The translations under genes were made by a program, and so were the position numbers. 64,000 bases of DNA from Flavobacterium pectinovorum (GTDB taxonomy: Bacteria; Bacteroidota; Bacteroidia; Flavobacteriales; Flavobacteriaceae), in assembly GCF_006438875.1 (NCBI RefSeq), contig NZ_RCZH01000024.1, positions 1-64,000 of the forward strand, read 5' to 3'. Below the pieces are notes generated by a model that saw only the letters and a list, made by a program, of their open reading frames with translations, ran no database searches and had not been told where the DNA came from. Below are positions 22,968-30,779 of this stretch, piece after piece. The first letter of the stretch is position 1, and each line of letters starts with the position of its first letter.

Positions 22968-24734
22968 TTAATTTAAATAAGAGAATTTATCTTCCACTTC
23001 TTTCTTAGAGAGATTCGCTTTAATTATTTTGTTTTTATTGTCTACAATGAAATACTTTCCGTTTTTTAAAACATAAAATTCATTTGCGTTCCTATCTGGT
23101 ACAAAGGCTAAATCGCTGTATATTTTTTCATATTCAAAAGGAATTACATTTTTATTATGAATGGTTACGACGCCATATTTGCCATTTTTAGAGAGAATAA
23201 TTGTGTTGTCATCGTTGTAAAATAAAGAATCGTAGATAGCCGGAATGACAATTTTCCCTTCTTTAGTTATCAAGCCATTTTTATTGTTTTTGATTACAAA
23301 GTGATAATTCGAACCAGGACCATATTCTACCCAATTTGACATTTCACTATACTCAAAAGGAATAATTGTTCGTCCTAATCTGTCTATAACACCATATTTA
23401 TTATCTTTTTTTGCAATAAAACGATTTTTATCATAAAAACAAGGTGACAAATCCTGATAGTCAAATTTTAGAATTGATTTTAGATTTTTATCAATAATTC
23501 CAACAGTGTTATTCTTATTTATAATATAATAGTCTAAATCCTTCCATGTCGTTATTGATTCACATTCAATAGGATAAACAATTTTATTATCAGAGTTGAC
23601 TAAGCCAAATTTCTTTTTGAGTTTAACTATTGTATTTACTGTTCCGTTAAAATCCTGAATTTCATCATAAATAAAAGGAATTATTACTTTTCCTTCACCA
23701 TCAACTACACCGCATTGGTTTTTTAAATTCCGAATGATATAAACCCTTTTAACTGTATTTCCCAGACGACTAAAATCAAAAGTATAACCTTTTATTTTAT
23801 CGTAAATTTTGTTTCCATGTTTATCCAGTAAAGTGATATAATTTTTATTCTTTCCTTCAAAGATTTCAGATTCATGATAATCTTCTTCGGGATGTTCCAA
23901 AGTGTCATATTCAGGTTTAAGGATTTCTTTTCCAAATTCATTTATGATCCCATATTTATGATTTTTAGAAATAATTGCAATTCTATTTTGATTGAATTTT
24001 TCTCCTGAGTCATATTTTCCAAAAGGAATTGCTTCTTTTAAATTTTTATCTAAATATCCGGTTTGATCATTTTTTCGAACTAAAATTAATCCATTTTTCC
24101 AAAAAGTATCTCCCTCTATTCCTTTTAAATTAATATCGGTTAAAGCAATTTCATCGTATATAAAATCTGTTTTTTGTTTTCCAAAAGAATCATAGAAAGC
24201 CCATTTTTGATTTTTACACAAAATGACCAGACTGTCAAAAGTGGTATTGTGTGCATTTTGATAAATTATCGGAATTATTTCTTTCCCTTTTTTATTAATA
24301 AAACCTTGGAGATTTCTCTTTTTAACTAGTGCCAATCCTGTTTTTTGAAAATAACTCTCGTTGTCAAATTGAGTTGGAATTATAATTTCGCCATTTCTGT
24401 TAATATATCCGTATTTGTTGTTTTTCTTTGCAAAAGCTAGTTCTTCAGAAAAAATACCTAAAGCATCATACTCAAAAGGGATAACTATATTTTCATGAAT
24501 GTCAATATAACCATATTTAGTGCCTTTTTGTGCATAAATCATTCCTTTCTCATCAATTAGATTTAGAAATTTATATTTTCCTAAAGGGATAATAGAATTC
24601 CCTTTCTCATCATTATATCCCCAGGAATTTTCCCCCATGATTCTGATGTACAGTTTTGGTGAGTCAGTGTTAATCTTATTGCAAGCAGCCATCAGCAAAA
24701 GTAGAAAGTACAATATGATGCGTTCTTTTGTCAA
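22968..24734 (-). CDS. WG-repeat lipoprotein
   Basis: A 588-residue protein with about 13 WG repeats of the form KYGYIDxxGxxxIPxxYD; examples are NKYGYINRNGEIIIPTQF, NKYGVIDRLGRTIIPFEY and GKYGVVTIHNKNVIPFEY. The N-terminus MTKERIILYFLLLLMAACNK is a lipoprotein signal with Cys18. Its first eight residues are those of RuvC, coded by the same 23 bases. WG repeats are thought to form beta structures for binding, and no enzyme activity is known. The start is TTG; an in-frame stop lies 10 codons upstream, so no ATG alternative exists before the signal. It probably faces the periplasm or surface and is read together with ruvC. Confidence 0.85.
   Translation of the reverse strand: MTKERIILYFLLLLMAACNKINTDSPKLYIRIMGENSWGYNDEKGNSIIPLGKYKFLNLIDEKGMIYAQKGTKYGYIDIHENIVIPFEYDALGIFSEELAFAKKNNKYGYINRNGEIIIPTQFDNESYFQKTGLALVKKRNLQGFINKKGKEIIPIIYQNAHNTTFDSLVILCKNQKWAFYDSFGKQKTDFIYDEIALTDINLKGIEGDTFWKNGLILVRKNDQTGYLDKNLKEAIPFGKYDSGEKFNQNRIAIISKNHKYGIINEFGKEILKPEYDTLEHPEEDYHESEIFEGKNKNYITLLDKHGNKIYDKIKGYTFDFSRLGNTVKRVYIIRNLKNQCGVVDGEGKVIIPFIYDEIQDFNGTVNTIVKLKKKFGLVNSDNKIVYPIECESITTWKDLDYYIINKNNTVGIIDKNLKSILKFDYQDLSPCFYDKNRFIAKKDNKYGVIDRLGRTIIPFEYSEMSNWVEYGPGSNYHFVIKNNKNGLITKEGKIVIPAIYDSLFYNDDNTIILSKNGKYGVVTIHNKNVIPFEYEKIYSDLAFVPDRNANEFYVLKNGKYFIVDNKNKIIKANLSKKEVEDKFSYLN
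24712..24734 (-). repeat. 23 bp direct repeat, copy at the WG-repeat gene start
   Basis: Identical to 22940-22962 over 23 bases, including the TTG start codon. The sequences flanking the two copies differ apart from short chance matches, so the repeat is sharply bounded. Confidence 0.9.
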
Positions 24735-24810
24735 AGTTTTTGTTTCAAGTTTGAGGTTTCAAGTTTAGAAAATTAACTCATTTTCTAATTTTCTAATTGG
24801 CACATTTTCA

Positions 24811-24839
24811 TTGCCACATTTTGAAATTGATTACTTTTG
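24811..24839 (+). promoter_or_regulatory. Promoter of the LPG_synthase_TM gene, possibly leaderless
   Basis: TTG (24811-24813), 18 bases and TACTTTTG (24832-24839) fit the Bacteroidota promoter. The ATG at 24844 begins only five bases after the -7 element. Transcription would start at or near the A of the start codon, so the mRNA may have almost no leader. Confidence 0.55.
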
Positions 24840-24843
24840 CGGC

Positions 24844-25788
24844 ATGATTTCAATTCCTCACAAAGCTAAACAATTCCTAGTTCTTCTGGTCAAACTTTTG
24901 ATTGTAGGTGGTGCATTTTATTTTATTTATGATCAATTGGCGCACAACGACAAACTTGATTGGCAAAAGTTCCTCACATTGTTTCGTAAAAATCAATCGG
25001 TTTTAGGGATTGGGTTTATATTGCTTTTGAGTGTTTTGAACCGTTATTTTGAGATTTTGAAATGGCAGAATCTGGCTAAAGTTATTCATGAAATTTCTTT
25101 AGGCGAAGCTACAAAACAAGTTCTGGCAGCACTTACAGCGGGAATCTTCACGCCAAACGGAGTAGGCGAGTATGCTGGAAAAGCATTGTATTATCCCAAA
25201 TCTGAAGCTAAAAAAGTGGTTTTCCTAAACTTAATCTGCAACGGAATCCAGATGATTCTAACAGTGATTTTCGGAATTTTCGGATTGTTGTATTTCAATG
25301 CGCAACATGAAGTAATAACGGCACAAACGGTTACAATTTTATTCGGAGTTTTTGTGTTGCTTTTTGTTATTTTATTCTCTTTAAAGAAGATAAAAATCAA
25401 AGGATATTCAATCGAAAAATTGTTGCATAAGATCAATGAGATTTCAAAACCAATTCATCGTAAAAATATTCTTTTAGGGACTTTACGTTATTTGGTTTTC
25501 TCACATCAATATTATTTTTTGTTTTTGGCTTTTGATGTTGATTTACCTTATTTTACTTTGATTGCTACGATTGCAGTAGTTTACTTTTTAGCGTCATCAT
25601 TACCTACTTTCCAGTTTTTGGACTTTGCCGTAAAAGGAAGTGTTGCCATTTATTTCTTCGGAAAGTTAGGCGTAAACGAATGGATTGTGGTTTTTATAAG
25701 CACTTTAATGTGGTTTCTAAATGTGGTTTTACCAGTAATTATAGGGGCTTATTATGTGCTGAATTTTAAAACGAAAACAGTAGAATGA
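24844..25788 (+). CDS. Lysylphosphatidylglycerol synthase TM-region family protein
   Basis: A 314-residue inner membrane protein with about eight hydrophobic segments, in the LPG_synthase_TM (formerly UPF0104) group. I begin at ATG 24844 (MISIPHKAKQFLVLLVKLLI) because the longer frame from TTG 24811 would run through the promoter. Typical blocks are FTPNGVGEYAGKALYYPK (about 104-121) and FWNVVLP-like residues near the end. Relatives flip or transfer lipids, and members beside glycosyltransferases often take part in glycolipid handling. The following GT2 gene overlaps the stop by four bases, so the two act as a pair. Confidence 0.87.
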   Translation: MISIPHKAKQFLVLLVKLLIVGGAFYFIYDQLAHNDKLDWQKFLTLFRKNQSVLGIGFILLLSVLNRYFEILKWQNLAKVIHEISLGEATKQVLAALTAGIFTPNGVGEYAGKALYYPKSEAKKVVFLNLICNGIQMILTVIFGIFGLLYFNAQHEVITAQTVTILFGVFVLLFVILFSLKKIKIKGYSIEKLLHKINEISKPIHRKNILLGTLRYLVFSHQYYFLFLAFDVDLPYFTLIATIAVVYFLASSLPTFQFLDFAVKGSVAIYFFGKLGVNEWIVVFISTLMWFLNVVLPVIIGAYYVLNFKTKTVE

Positions 25789-26888
25789 TTTTGGTTTTAT
25801 TTCTCATATTGATCCTTTATATCTTTAGTATTTCTTTACTTATTTATGGTTTTGCCAAAGTCAAAAAATATCAGATAATAGACTTAAAACCTCAAACAAG
25901 TTTTACCATTATAGTTCCGTTCCGAAATGAAGCGGAGAATTTACCAAACCTTTTGAAGAGTTTCTCACAACTCAATTATCCGGATGATTTGTTCGAAGTG
26001 ATTTTGGTTGATGACAATTCTAGTGAAAAATTCCAAATTTTAAATTCCAAATTCCAAATTTCGATAATAGATAATATTCGGGTTTCGAATTCTCCTAAAA
26101 AAGACGCTATTTCAACAGCAATGCAACAGGTAAAAAACAATTGGGTAATTACAACAGATGCAGATTGTGTTGTGCCTGAAAATTGGCTTTTAGCGTTTGA
26201 TAATTATATTCAGCAAAATGCTGTTTCGATGCTTGCCGGTGCAGTTACTTATGAATGTGAGAATTCTTTTTTGCATCATTTTCAGCAATTAGATTTAACA
26301 AGCTTACAAGGCGCAACAATTGGTAGTTTTGGGCTTAAAAAAGCTTTTATGTGTAATGGAGCCAATTTTGCTTACACAAAATCATTGTTCGAAAAACTAA
26401 ACGGATTTGATGGAAATAATAAAATTGCCAGCGGCGATGATGTTTTTCTATTGCAAAAAGCAGCTAATTTATTTTCTGATGAAGTTCATTATCTAAAATC
26501 TGATGAAGCAATTGTTGTGACAAAACCAACTGAAAACTGGAAATCTTTGTTTTATCAGCGAGTCCGTTGGGCGGCAAAAACAAGTTTGTATCAAAGTGGT
26601 TTCGGAAAAATTTTAGGTATAATTGTCTTCTTTGGGAACCTGAGTTTTGTTGTTGGTTTTTTCTTTTTAGTTTCCAATATTTTACCTTATCCATTTTTCG
26701 TTTTGTTTGCTTTTTTAAAATTTACAGTTGATTTTGTTTTACTTTATATTACAAATCGATTTTTGACTAAAACGAGAATTAAGAGTTTGCTTTTAAGTAG
26801 TTTGCTTTATCCTTTTTTCAGTTCGGCCGTGGCTTTATACAGTTTGTTTGGTTCTTATGAATGGAAGGGGAGAAGGTTTAAGATCTAA
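25785..26888 (+). CDS. Family 2 glycosyltransferase
   Basis: A 367-residue membrane-bound GT2 enzyme. After an N-terminal helix (about 3-24) comes the nucleotide-sugar part: FTIIVPFRNEAENLPNLLKS, the VILVDDNSS acidic motif (about 73-81), TTDADCVVPENW (about 124-135, the DxD-like metal site) and SGDDVFLLQKAAN (about 209-221), followed by the QRVRWAAK acceptor motif (about 248-255, QxxRW). Three helices close the protein. Its start overlaps the upstream lipid-related gene. Residues about 83-96 (KFQILNSKFQISII) are coded by a TTCCAAATT repeat that resembles intergenic repeats (see findings). The sugar and acceptor are unknown. Confidence 0.9.
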   Translation: MILVLFLILILYIFSISLLIYGFAKVKKYQIIDLKPQTSFTIIVPFRNEAENLPNLLKSFSQLNYPDDLFEVILVDDNSSEKFQILNSKFQISIIDNIRVSNSPKKDAISTAMQQVKNNWVITTDADCVVPENWLLAFDNYIQQNAVSMLAGAVTYECENSFLHHFQQLDLTSLQGATIGSFGLKKAFMCNGANFAYTKSLFEKLNGFDGNNKIASGDDVFLLQKAANLFSDEVHYLKSDEAIVVTKPTENWKSLFYQRVRWAAKTSLYQSGFGKILGIIVFFGNLSFVVGFFFLVSNILPYPFFVLFAFLKFTVDFVLLYITNRFLTKTRIKSLLLSSLLYPFFSSAVALYSLFGSYEWKGRRFKI

Positions 26889-26934
26889 ATTCTAAATTTT
26901 TAAGTCCTAAAATATTAGGAACGTTAATATGTTA

Positions 26935-27134
26935 CGCGGATGACGCTGATTTGCCTTGCAAAGACACAGATTTAAGCGAATTTTTTCCATTGTTTTTCTT
27001 TACAATCTACTATTCTCAGGGTGACATAAAATGAGAATAATAATCTGCGTAAATCCGTTAAATCCTTAAAATCTGCGTGCCATAAAAACAACAATTGACA
27101 GGGTAATTTAAATGAACTTATATCACTTAAATGG
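26935..27134. repeat. Degenerate CTGC-type and ATGAACTT-type repeats
   Basis: The 258-base gap 26889-27146 holds ACGCGGATGACGCTGATTTG at the left and AAATCCTTAAAATCTGCGTG at the right, which look like a decayed member of the family at 1744-2230. At 27108-27134 the TTTAAATGAACTTATATCAC-type palindrome also seen at 7421 and 35131 follows. I see no gene. Confidence 0.5.
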
Positions 27135-27146
27135 TAAAAAAAACTA

Positions 27147-27632
27147 CTATTCTTTACCTTTTGCTTTAAGTATAACTGGTAAAATAAATTGCGTTTTTAC
27201 GGGAAGTCCGCGTTTAAGAGCAGGATTTATTTTTGGAAAATCTACCAAACGAGCATGCAAAATACTGTCGATTTTGATCGTGTCATATGCAACAGAATCT
27301 TTAGGAAATTGCGGTTCGAATTTCATGGTTGCATTTGGGAAAACGGTTACTTTTACTTCGATTGTATCCAATTCCGGATATAATATTGAAAGGGTATCAA
27401 TGTCTAATTTCTCCTGAATAAGTTGCGACATTACAGAAAAAAAACATTGCTGACGTTGCTTTTTGTCGGCGATTTTTTCACAATTGGCAACGGATGGATA
27501 TTCATCAACTTCTTTCCAGTTGATTGTTTTTAGTTCTTTTTGAAGTAATTCTTTTTCAGACGGAACCTGCTTATCAATATATTGACAAGAATGAAAGGCC
27601 AAAAAAGCTAAAAAAAGGAAAGACTGCTTCAA
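27147..27632 (-). CDS. Probable lipoprotein with a TonB_C-like end
   Basis: A 161-residue protein. The N-terminal MKQSFLFLAFLAFHSCQYID is a probable lipoprotein signal with Cys16, although the -3 residue is Phe rather than Leu. The C-terminal 60 residues (FEPQFPKDSVAYD, then DFPKINPALKRGLPVKTQFI and LPVILK) resemble the beta hairpin and helix of TonB C-terminal domains. A second Cys pair, ANCEKIADKKQRQQCF, might form a disulphide. The function is unknown. The minus-strand gene at 27682 lies 49 bases upstream and may share a transcript. Confidence 0.7.
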   Translation of the reverse strand: MKQSFLFLAFLAFHSCQYIDKQVPSEKELLQKELKTINWKEVDEYPSVANCEKIADKKQRQQCFFSVMSQLIQEKLDIDTLSILYPELDTIEVKVTVFPNATMKFEPQFPKDSVAYDTIKIDSILHARLVDFPKINPALKRGLPVKTQFILPVILKAKGKE

Positions 27633-27681
27633 GATTATGAATTTGAATTGGGTAAACTAAATTATTGGTATAAAAATACGA

Positions 27682-28005
27682 TTATTTTTTTTGAGAAGCT
27701 TTGAATTCTAAATATTCTTCATAGCTTTCTGAGAGCCATTGCTCTTTATTTTTTGCTGCAACTTCCTTTTGCTCAGGATATAATTTTGCAAGGCGATCAG
27801 AAAAAGTGGCAATTTGAACTGTATAGTTATAAAACTCCGTCTTTGTTAAAACAATATTTGGATCATTTTTGCGCTTAAAATATTCAAAGAAAAGTACATC
27901 AAATTCTTTCATAGAGAAATTTAGTACTTTTTTCTTATTACTTTTATAAATACTGTCTTGTAATAATTGATCGTCGATCGAAAGTTTTTTAGATTGCGCG
28001 TGCAT
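27682..28005 (-). CDS. Secreted hypothetical protein with a probable frameshift in its signal peptide
   Basis: From ATG 28005 the protein has 107 residues, beginning MHAQSKKLSIDDQLLQDS. Reading upstream in the same frame gives the export-signal-like FFKLIFFLFLTFQISDTMHA, but no start codon. An ATG at 28054-28056 would begin that signal (MCSFFKLIFF) if the run of eight T (plus-strand A at 28041-28048) had seven; as written it meets TAA after five codons. I keep the short frame as the gene that can be read, but the real product is likely the longer, exported one. No family is recognised. The mature part is charged, helical and soluble. Confidence 0.6.
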   Translation of the reverse strand: MHAQSKKLSIDDQLLQDSIYKSNKKKVLNFSMKEFDVLFFEYFKRKNDPNIVLTKTEFYNYTVQIATFSDRLAKLYPEQKEVAAKNKEQWLSESYEEYLEFKASQKK

Positions 28006-28086
28006 TGTATCACTGATCTGGAAGGTCAGGAATAAAAAGAATATAAGTTTAAAAAAAACTACACATTTACTAGCTTTACTAAATGA

Positions 28087-28100
28087 TTTGTAGGTACAAA
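28087..28100. promoter_or_regulatory. TTTGTA-GG-TACAAA palindrome between divergent genes
   Basis: TTTGTAGGTACAAA is a perfect 6+2+6 palindrome between the minus-strand secreted-protein gene and the plus-strand DUF456 gene. On the minus strand it overlaps a -7-like TAAATTTG (28097-28104) that would serve the longer start at 28056. It may be an operator; this is inference. Confidence 0.35.
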
Positions 28101-28113
28101 TTTACAAAAATAT

Positions 28114-28614
28114 ATGGATCTATTACTGTTTACGCTTGGTTTTGTATGTATGATTATTGGTGTTTTTGGTAGTTTTCTTCCGGTTTTACCTGGTTTGTCC
28201 AGTTGTTGGGTAGGTTTATTGTTGTTGTATTTAACGAAAGCGGTAGAGAATAATTACTGGATTTTGGGCATCACACTTTTGCTGACTATAATTATTACCG
28301 TTCTTGATTATGTAATTCCAGCCAAAGGAACTAAGAAATTTGGTGGAAGTTCGTACGGAATTTGGGGAACCAATATTGGTTTAATAATTGGTATTTTGGC
28401 ACCTATACCTTTTGGAGTTATAATTGGTCCTTTTCTTGGAGCATTTGTTGGGGAGCTAATTTACGATTCAAAAAATCATAAACGCGCGTTAAAAGCTGCA
28501 ACGGGATCGCTACTTGGTTTTTTGGCTTCAAGTTTTATTAATTTCCTTTTCTGCATCATTTATTTGGGTATTTTTCTGAGTATAACATGGAAATATCGAA
28601 CAATATTATTTTAA
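28114..28614 (+). CDS. DUF456 family membrane protein
   Basis: A 166-residue inner membrane protein with four to five hydrophobic segments. The family pattern is clear: GVFGSFLPVLPGLSSCWVGL (about 17-36), VIPAKGTKKFGGSSYGIWGT (about 67-86) and a glycine-rich GVIIGPFLGAFVGELIYD (about 101-118). DUF456 is of unknown function. It is divergent from the secreted-protein gene 27682, and the gap holds a palindrome. Confidence 0.88.
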   Translation: MDLLLFTLGFVCMIIGVFGSFLPVLPGLSSCWVGLLLLYLTKAVENNYWILGITLLLTIIITVLDYVIPAKGTKKFGGSSYGIWGTNIGLIIGILAPIPFGVIIGPFLGAFVGELIYDSKNHKRALKAATGSLLGFLASSFINFLFCIIYLGIFLSITWKYRTILF

Positions 28615-28885
28615 TTGTGTAACATACATTTAAGCTTTTTCTTATGTTTTTAAAATTTTAGGAAAACAATGAAAATTTTACGAAAAAACTTTTTTGTATC
28701 TTTTGATAACTAAGGGGTTATGTTTACTGGTAATTTTAGATTTTCACCTTTAACAACTGTTAATTTCGTTGTTATTATTTTAACTTCTTTTTTGGAAATG
28801 TTAAAATATTTTATATTTTTATCCTGATAAACGATAAAAAGCCTCACTTTATCGGTTATTTTGAACTAATTTAAATAGTAAATTT
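28615..28885. other. 271-base AT-rich gap with a small hairpin
   Basis: No gene is seen. A short inverted repeat CGATAAA...TTTATCG lies at 28832-28854, about 30 bases before the next gene. It could be a weak terminator or regulatory hairpin. Confidence 0.35.
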
Positions 28886-29491
28886 ATGACTCCAAACCTA
28901 CAAATTGAACTTAGACGTTTTATTTCTTCTAATGTTGTCTCAAAATTGAATAAATTTTATTTTGAAAATGATGCTCTTTTAATCAAGGGAATTGATGTTT
29001 CAATAGGAACAATTTTAATGGGATTGTATAATAGGGCGGAGGAGTCGGGTTTTTACAAAGAAATTACTTCATTAATAACAGACGATTCAACATTTTATCA
29101 GGAAGTTGATTTTACTTCCGGAAGGATTTTATCAGTCGATGACTGTTACAGGTTAGAAGGAAACGCAATACTAAAAGAAATTTTTACCACAAAAAAAGGC
29201 AGAATTTCTGAAATGATTTCTAACGAAGTCGGAATCAAAAGCGAAACGGCAAGAGAAATCCTTAACTTCTCAGCACTACTGGTCGTTTCTTACTTAAAGA
29301 ACAATATCCAATTATTAGACAGTTTAAAATTATTGCTTGAAGAGCAAAAACGAGATATTTTAAACAGCATTCATCCCGGAATCAAAATTATATTAGGTTT
29401 CTCTTGTTATGAATCATCAGTCGAAGATAAAAACCAATCCATCGGAAGATCAATTTTCACACTTTTCGGTCATAACTTTTTCAGTTTTTAG
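28886..29491 (+). CDS. DUF937-like protein
   Basis: A 201-residue soluble protein. Residues about 36-160 resemble DUF937, in which Leu/Gly helices pack around small loops; here KGIDVSIGTILMGLYNRAEE opens the domain and EVGIKSETAREILNFSALLV (about 115-134) is the second conserved block. In OmpA-type proteins of Flavobacteria a similar domain stands before a peptidoglycan-binding part, but this protein ends without one (ending GRSIFTLFGHNFFSF). It might be a shortened relative; no frameshift is visible. The function is unknown. The next gene is convergent. Confidence 0.6.
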   Translation: MTPNLQIELRRFISSNVVSKLNKFYFENDALLIKGIDVSIGTILMGLYNRAEESGFYKEITSLITDDSTFYQEVDFTSGRILSVDDCYRLEGNAILKEIFTTKKGRISEMISNEVGIKSETAREILNFSALLVVSYLKNNIQLLDSLKLLLEEQKRDILNSIHPGIKIILGFSCYESSVEDKNQSIGRSIFTLFGHNFFSF

Positions 29492-29496
29492 ATAAA

Positions 29497-29532
29497 AAAA
29501 ATCCTATCTTACAAAAGTAAAACAGGATTTAT
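29497..29532 (-). terminator. Terminator between convergent genes
   Basis: Arms AAATCCTATCTTA (29499-29511) and TAAAACAGGATTT (29518-29530) pair with one mismatch and one G-T. On the minus strand a T7 run follows, so it best fits the end of the RluB-type gene. Confidence 0.7.
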
Positions 29533-29556
29533 ATTTAAGTCTGATTTGAAGTGTTT

Positions 29557-30465
29557 TTAAACGTTCTTCAAATTGATAATTTCTTGCTCGGTCAAAAAGC
29601 GCCAGTTACCTCTAGGTAAATTCTTTTTGGTCAAACCAGCAAATGATACACGGTCTATACGTAAAACATCGTATTCAAAGTTTTCGAAAATTGCACGAAC
29701 AACTTTTACATTCGATGAGCGTAATTTAAGACCTACCTCGCTTTTTGCTTCTTTTTCAATATAACTTATTTCTTCAACAAAAACGCGGTGTCCGTCAAGA
29801 ACTAAACCTTTACTAATTTTTTCAAGATCCTCAAATTTCAAGTTTTTATCTAACGAAACCTGATAGATTTTTGACGATTTCTGACTTGGTAAAGTAAACT
29901 TACGAATCATATCAGTATCATTCGTAAACAATAATAAACCAGTAGTGTTTTTGTCCATTCTGCCAATCGGAGCAATTTTTGCCGTTGTAGAACCACGAAC
30001 AAGTTCCAGAACGTTACGGTATTCCTGACCTTCGTCAAGAGCAGTCGTAAAGTTTTTTGGTTTGTTCAACAAGATATATTCTTTCTTTTCAGGAGTCAAA
30101 ACAACACCATCAAAGTTCACAACATCATTCAATTTTACTAAATAACCCATTTCAGTTACCGGAACGCCATTTACTTTTACGTTTCCAGACTGAATGTATA
30201 TATCGGCATCACGACGTGAACAAACACCAGAATTAGAGATGTATTTGTTCAAACGAATTTCGTCTGCGGCTTTTTGTCTTTTTGGAGCCTGATTCTGTTT
30301 TTTGATTTTTTCAGCCTTTTCTTCTTCGGCAGCCTTAACAGCAGGTTTCACTTTTTTTGGCCCTTGAGCGCGCTTCGCCATAGGAGGTTTTGGCTTGTTA
30401 GAGTTTGGCCTAGAGCTATTTGGTCTAGATCCGCCTCTTTTATTATTGCCTTCCTTATTGTTCAT
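29557..30465 (-). CDS. RluB/RsuA-type pseudouridine synthase
   Basis: A 302-residue rRNA-modifying enzyme that turns a uridine into pseudouridine. The first 68 residues are a disordered Lys/Arg/Asn/Pro extension (KKVKPAVKAAEEEKAEKIKK), common in Bacteroidota relatives. An S4 RNA-binding domain follows (RLNKYISNSGVCSRRDADIY, 71-90). The catalytic Asp171 lies in APIGRMDKNTTGLLLFTND. The final residues carry the RIDRVSFAGL motif. It is the last gene of the minus-strand run from mvaD, but a 314-base repeat-containing gap separates it from the prenyltransferase gene, whose direction it shares. It lies upstream of that gene in neither order nor transcript. Confidence 0.92.
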   Translation of the reverse strand: MNNKEGNNKRGGSRPNSSRPNSNKPKPPMAKRAQGPKKVKPAVKAAEEEKAEKIKKQNQAPKRQKAADEIRLNKYISNSGVCSRRDADIYIQSGNVKVNGVPVTEMGYLVKLNDVVNFDGVVLTPEKKEYILLNKPKNFTTALDEGQEYRNVLELVRGSTTAKIAPIGRMDKNTTGLLLFTNDTDMIRKFTLPSQKSSKIYQVSLDKNLKFEDLEKISKGLVLDGHRVFVEEISYIEKEAKSEVGLKLRSSNVKVVRAIFENFEYDVLRIDRVSFAGLTKKNLPRGNWRFLTEQEIINLKNV

Positions 30466-30779
30466 AAATTCTGTAATTTGTGCAAAGATAGTTTATTCTT
30501 GCTAAATAATCCTAAGTTCATTGTTCTTAGATTAATAGCTATTAATTTTTGAGGTTATAGAAGCATCATAATTGGCTTTTTTTCAGACATAATTTCCCGC
30601 TTTCGGCTTTATCTTGTTCCGTAAACTACACAAGGATATCACCTCTATCGGGGCTAGATTCAAACAATTGGCTTTTTTTAAATATTTCGAGAAAAAAATA
30701 TTAAATACTGAGATTCACAAAATTTAGAAGTAAAAAATCTGCAAGAATCTGCCTAAATCTTTGTCATCTGCGTGCAATC
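30466..30779. repeat. Repeat-rich gap between the prenyltransferase and RluB-type genes
   Basis: At about 30598-30660, TTCCCGCTTTCGGCTTTATC... CACCTCTATCGGGG resembles the compound element at 12038-12165. At 30733-30779, AATCTGCAAGAATCTGCC... ATCTGCGTGCAATCT is a half member of the family at 1744-2230, and it reaches to the stop codon of the prenyltransferase gene. No gene is seen. Confidence 0.5.

Noticed and set aside
24811-24843. Earlier TTG start for the LPG_synthase_TM gene
   Set aside because: It coincides with the promoter and adds residues unlike a membrane protein start.
27112-27417. Plus-strand frame of 101 residues
   Set aside because: Antisense to the lipoprotein with a TonB_C-like end and starting in an intergenic repeat.
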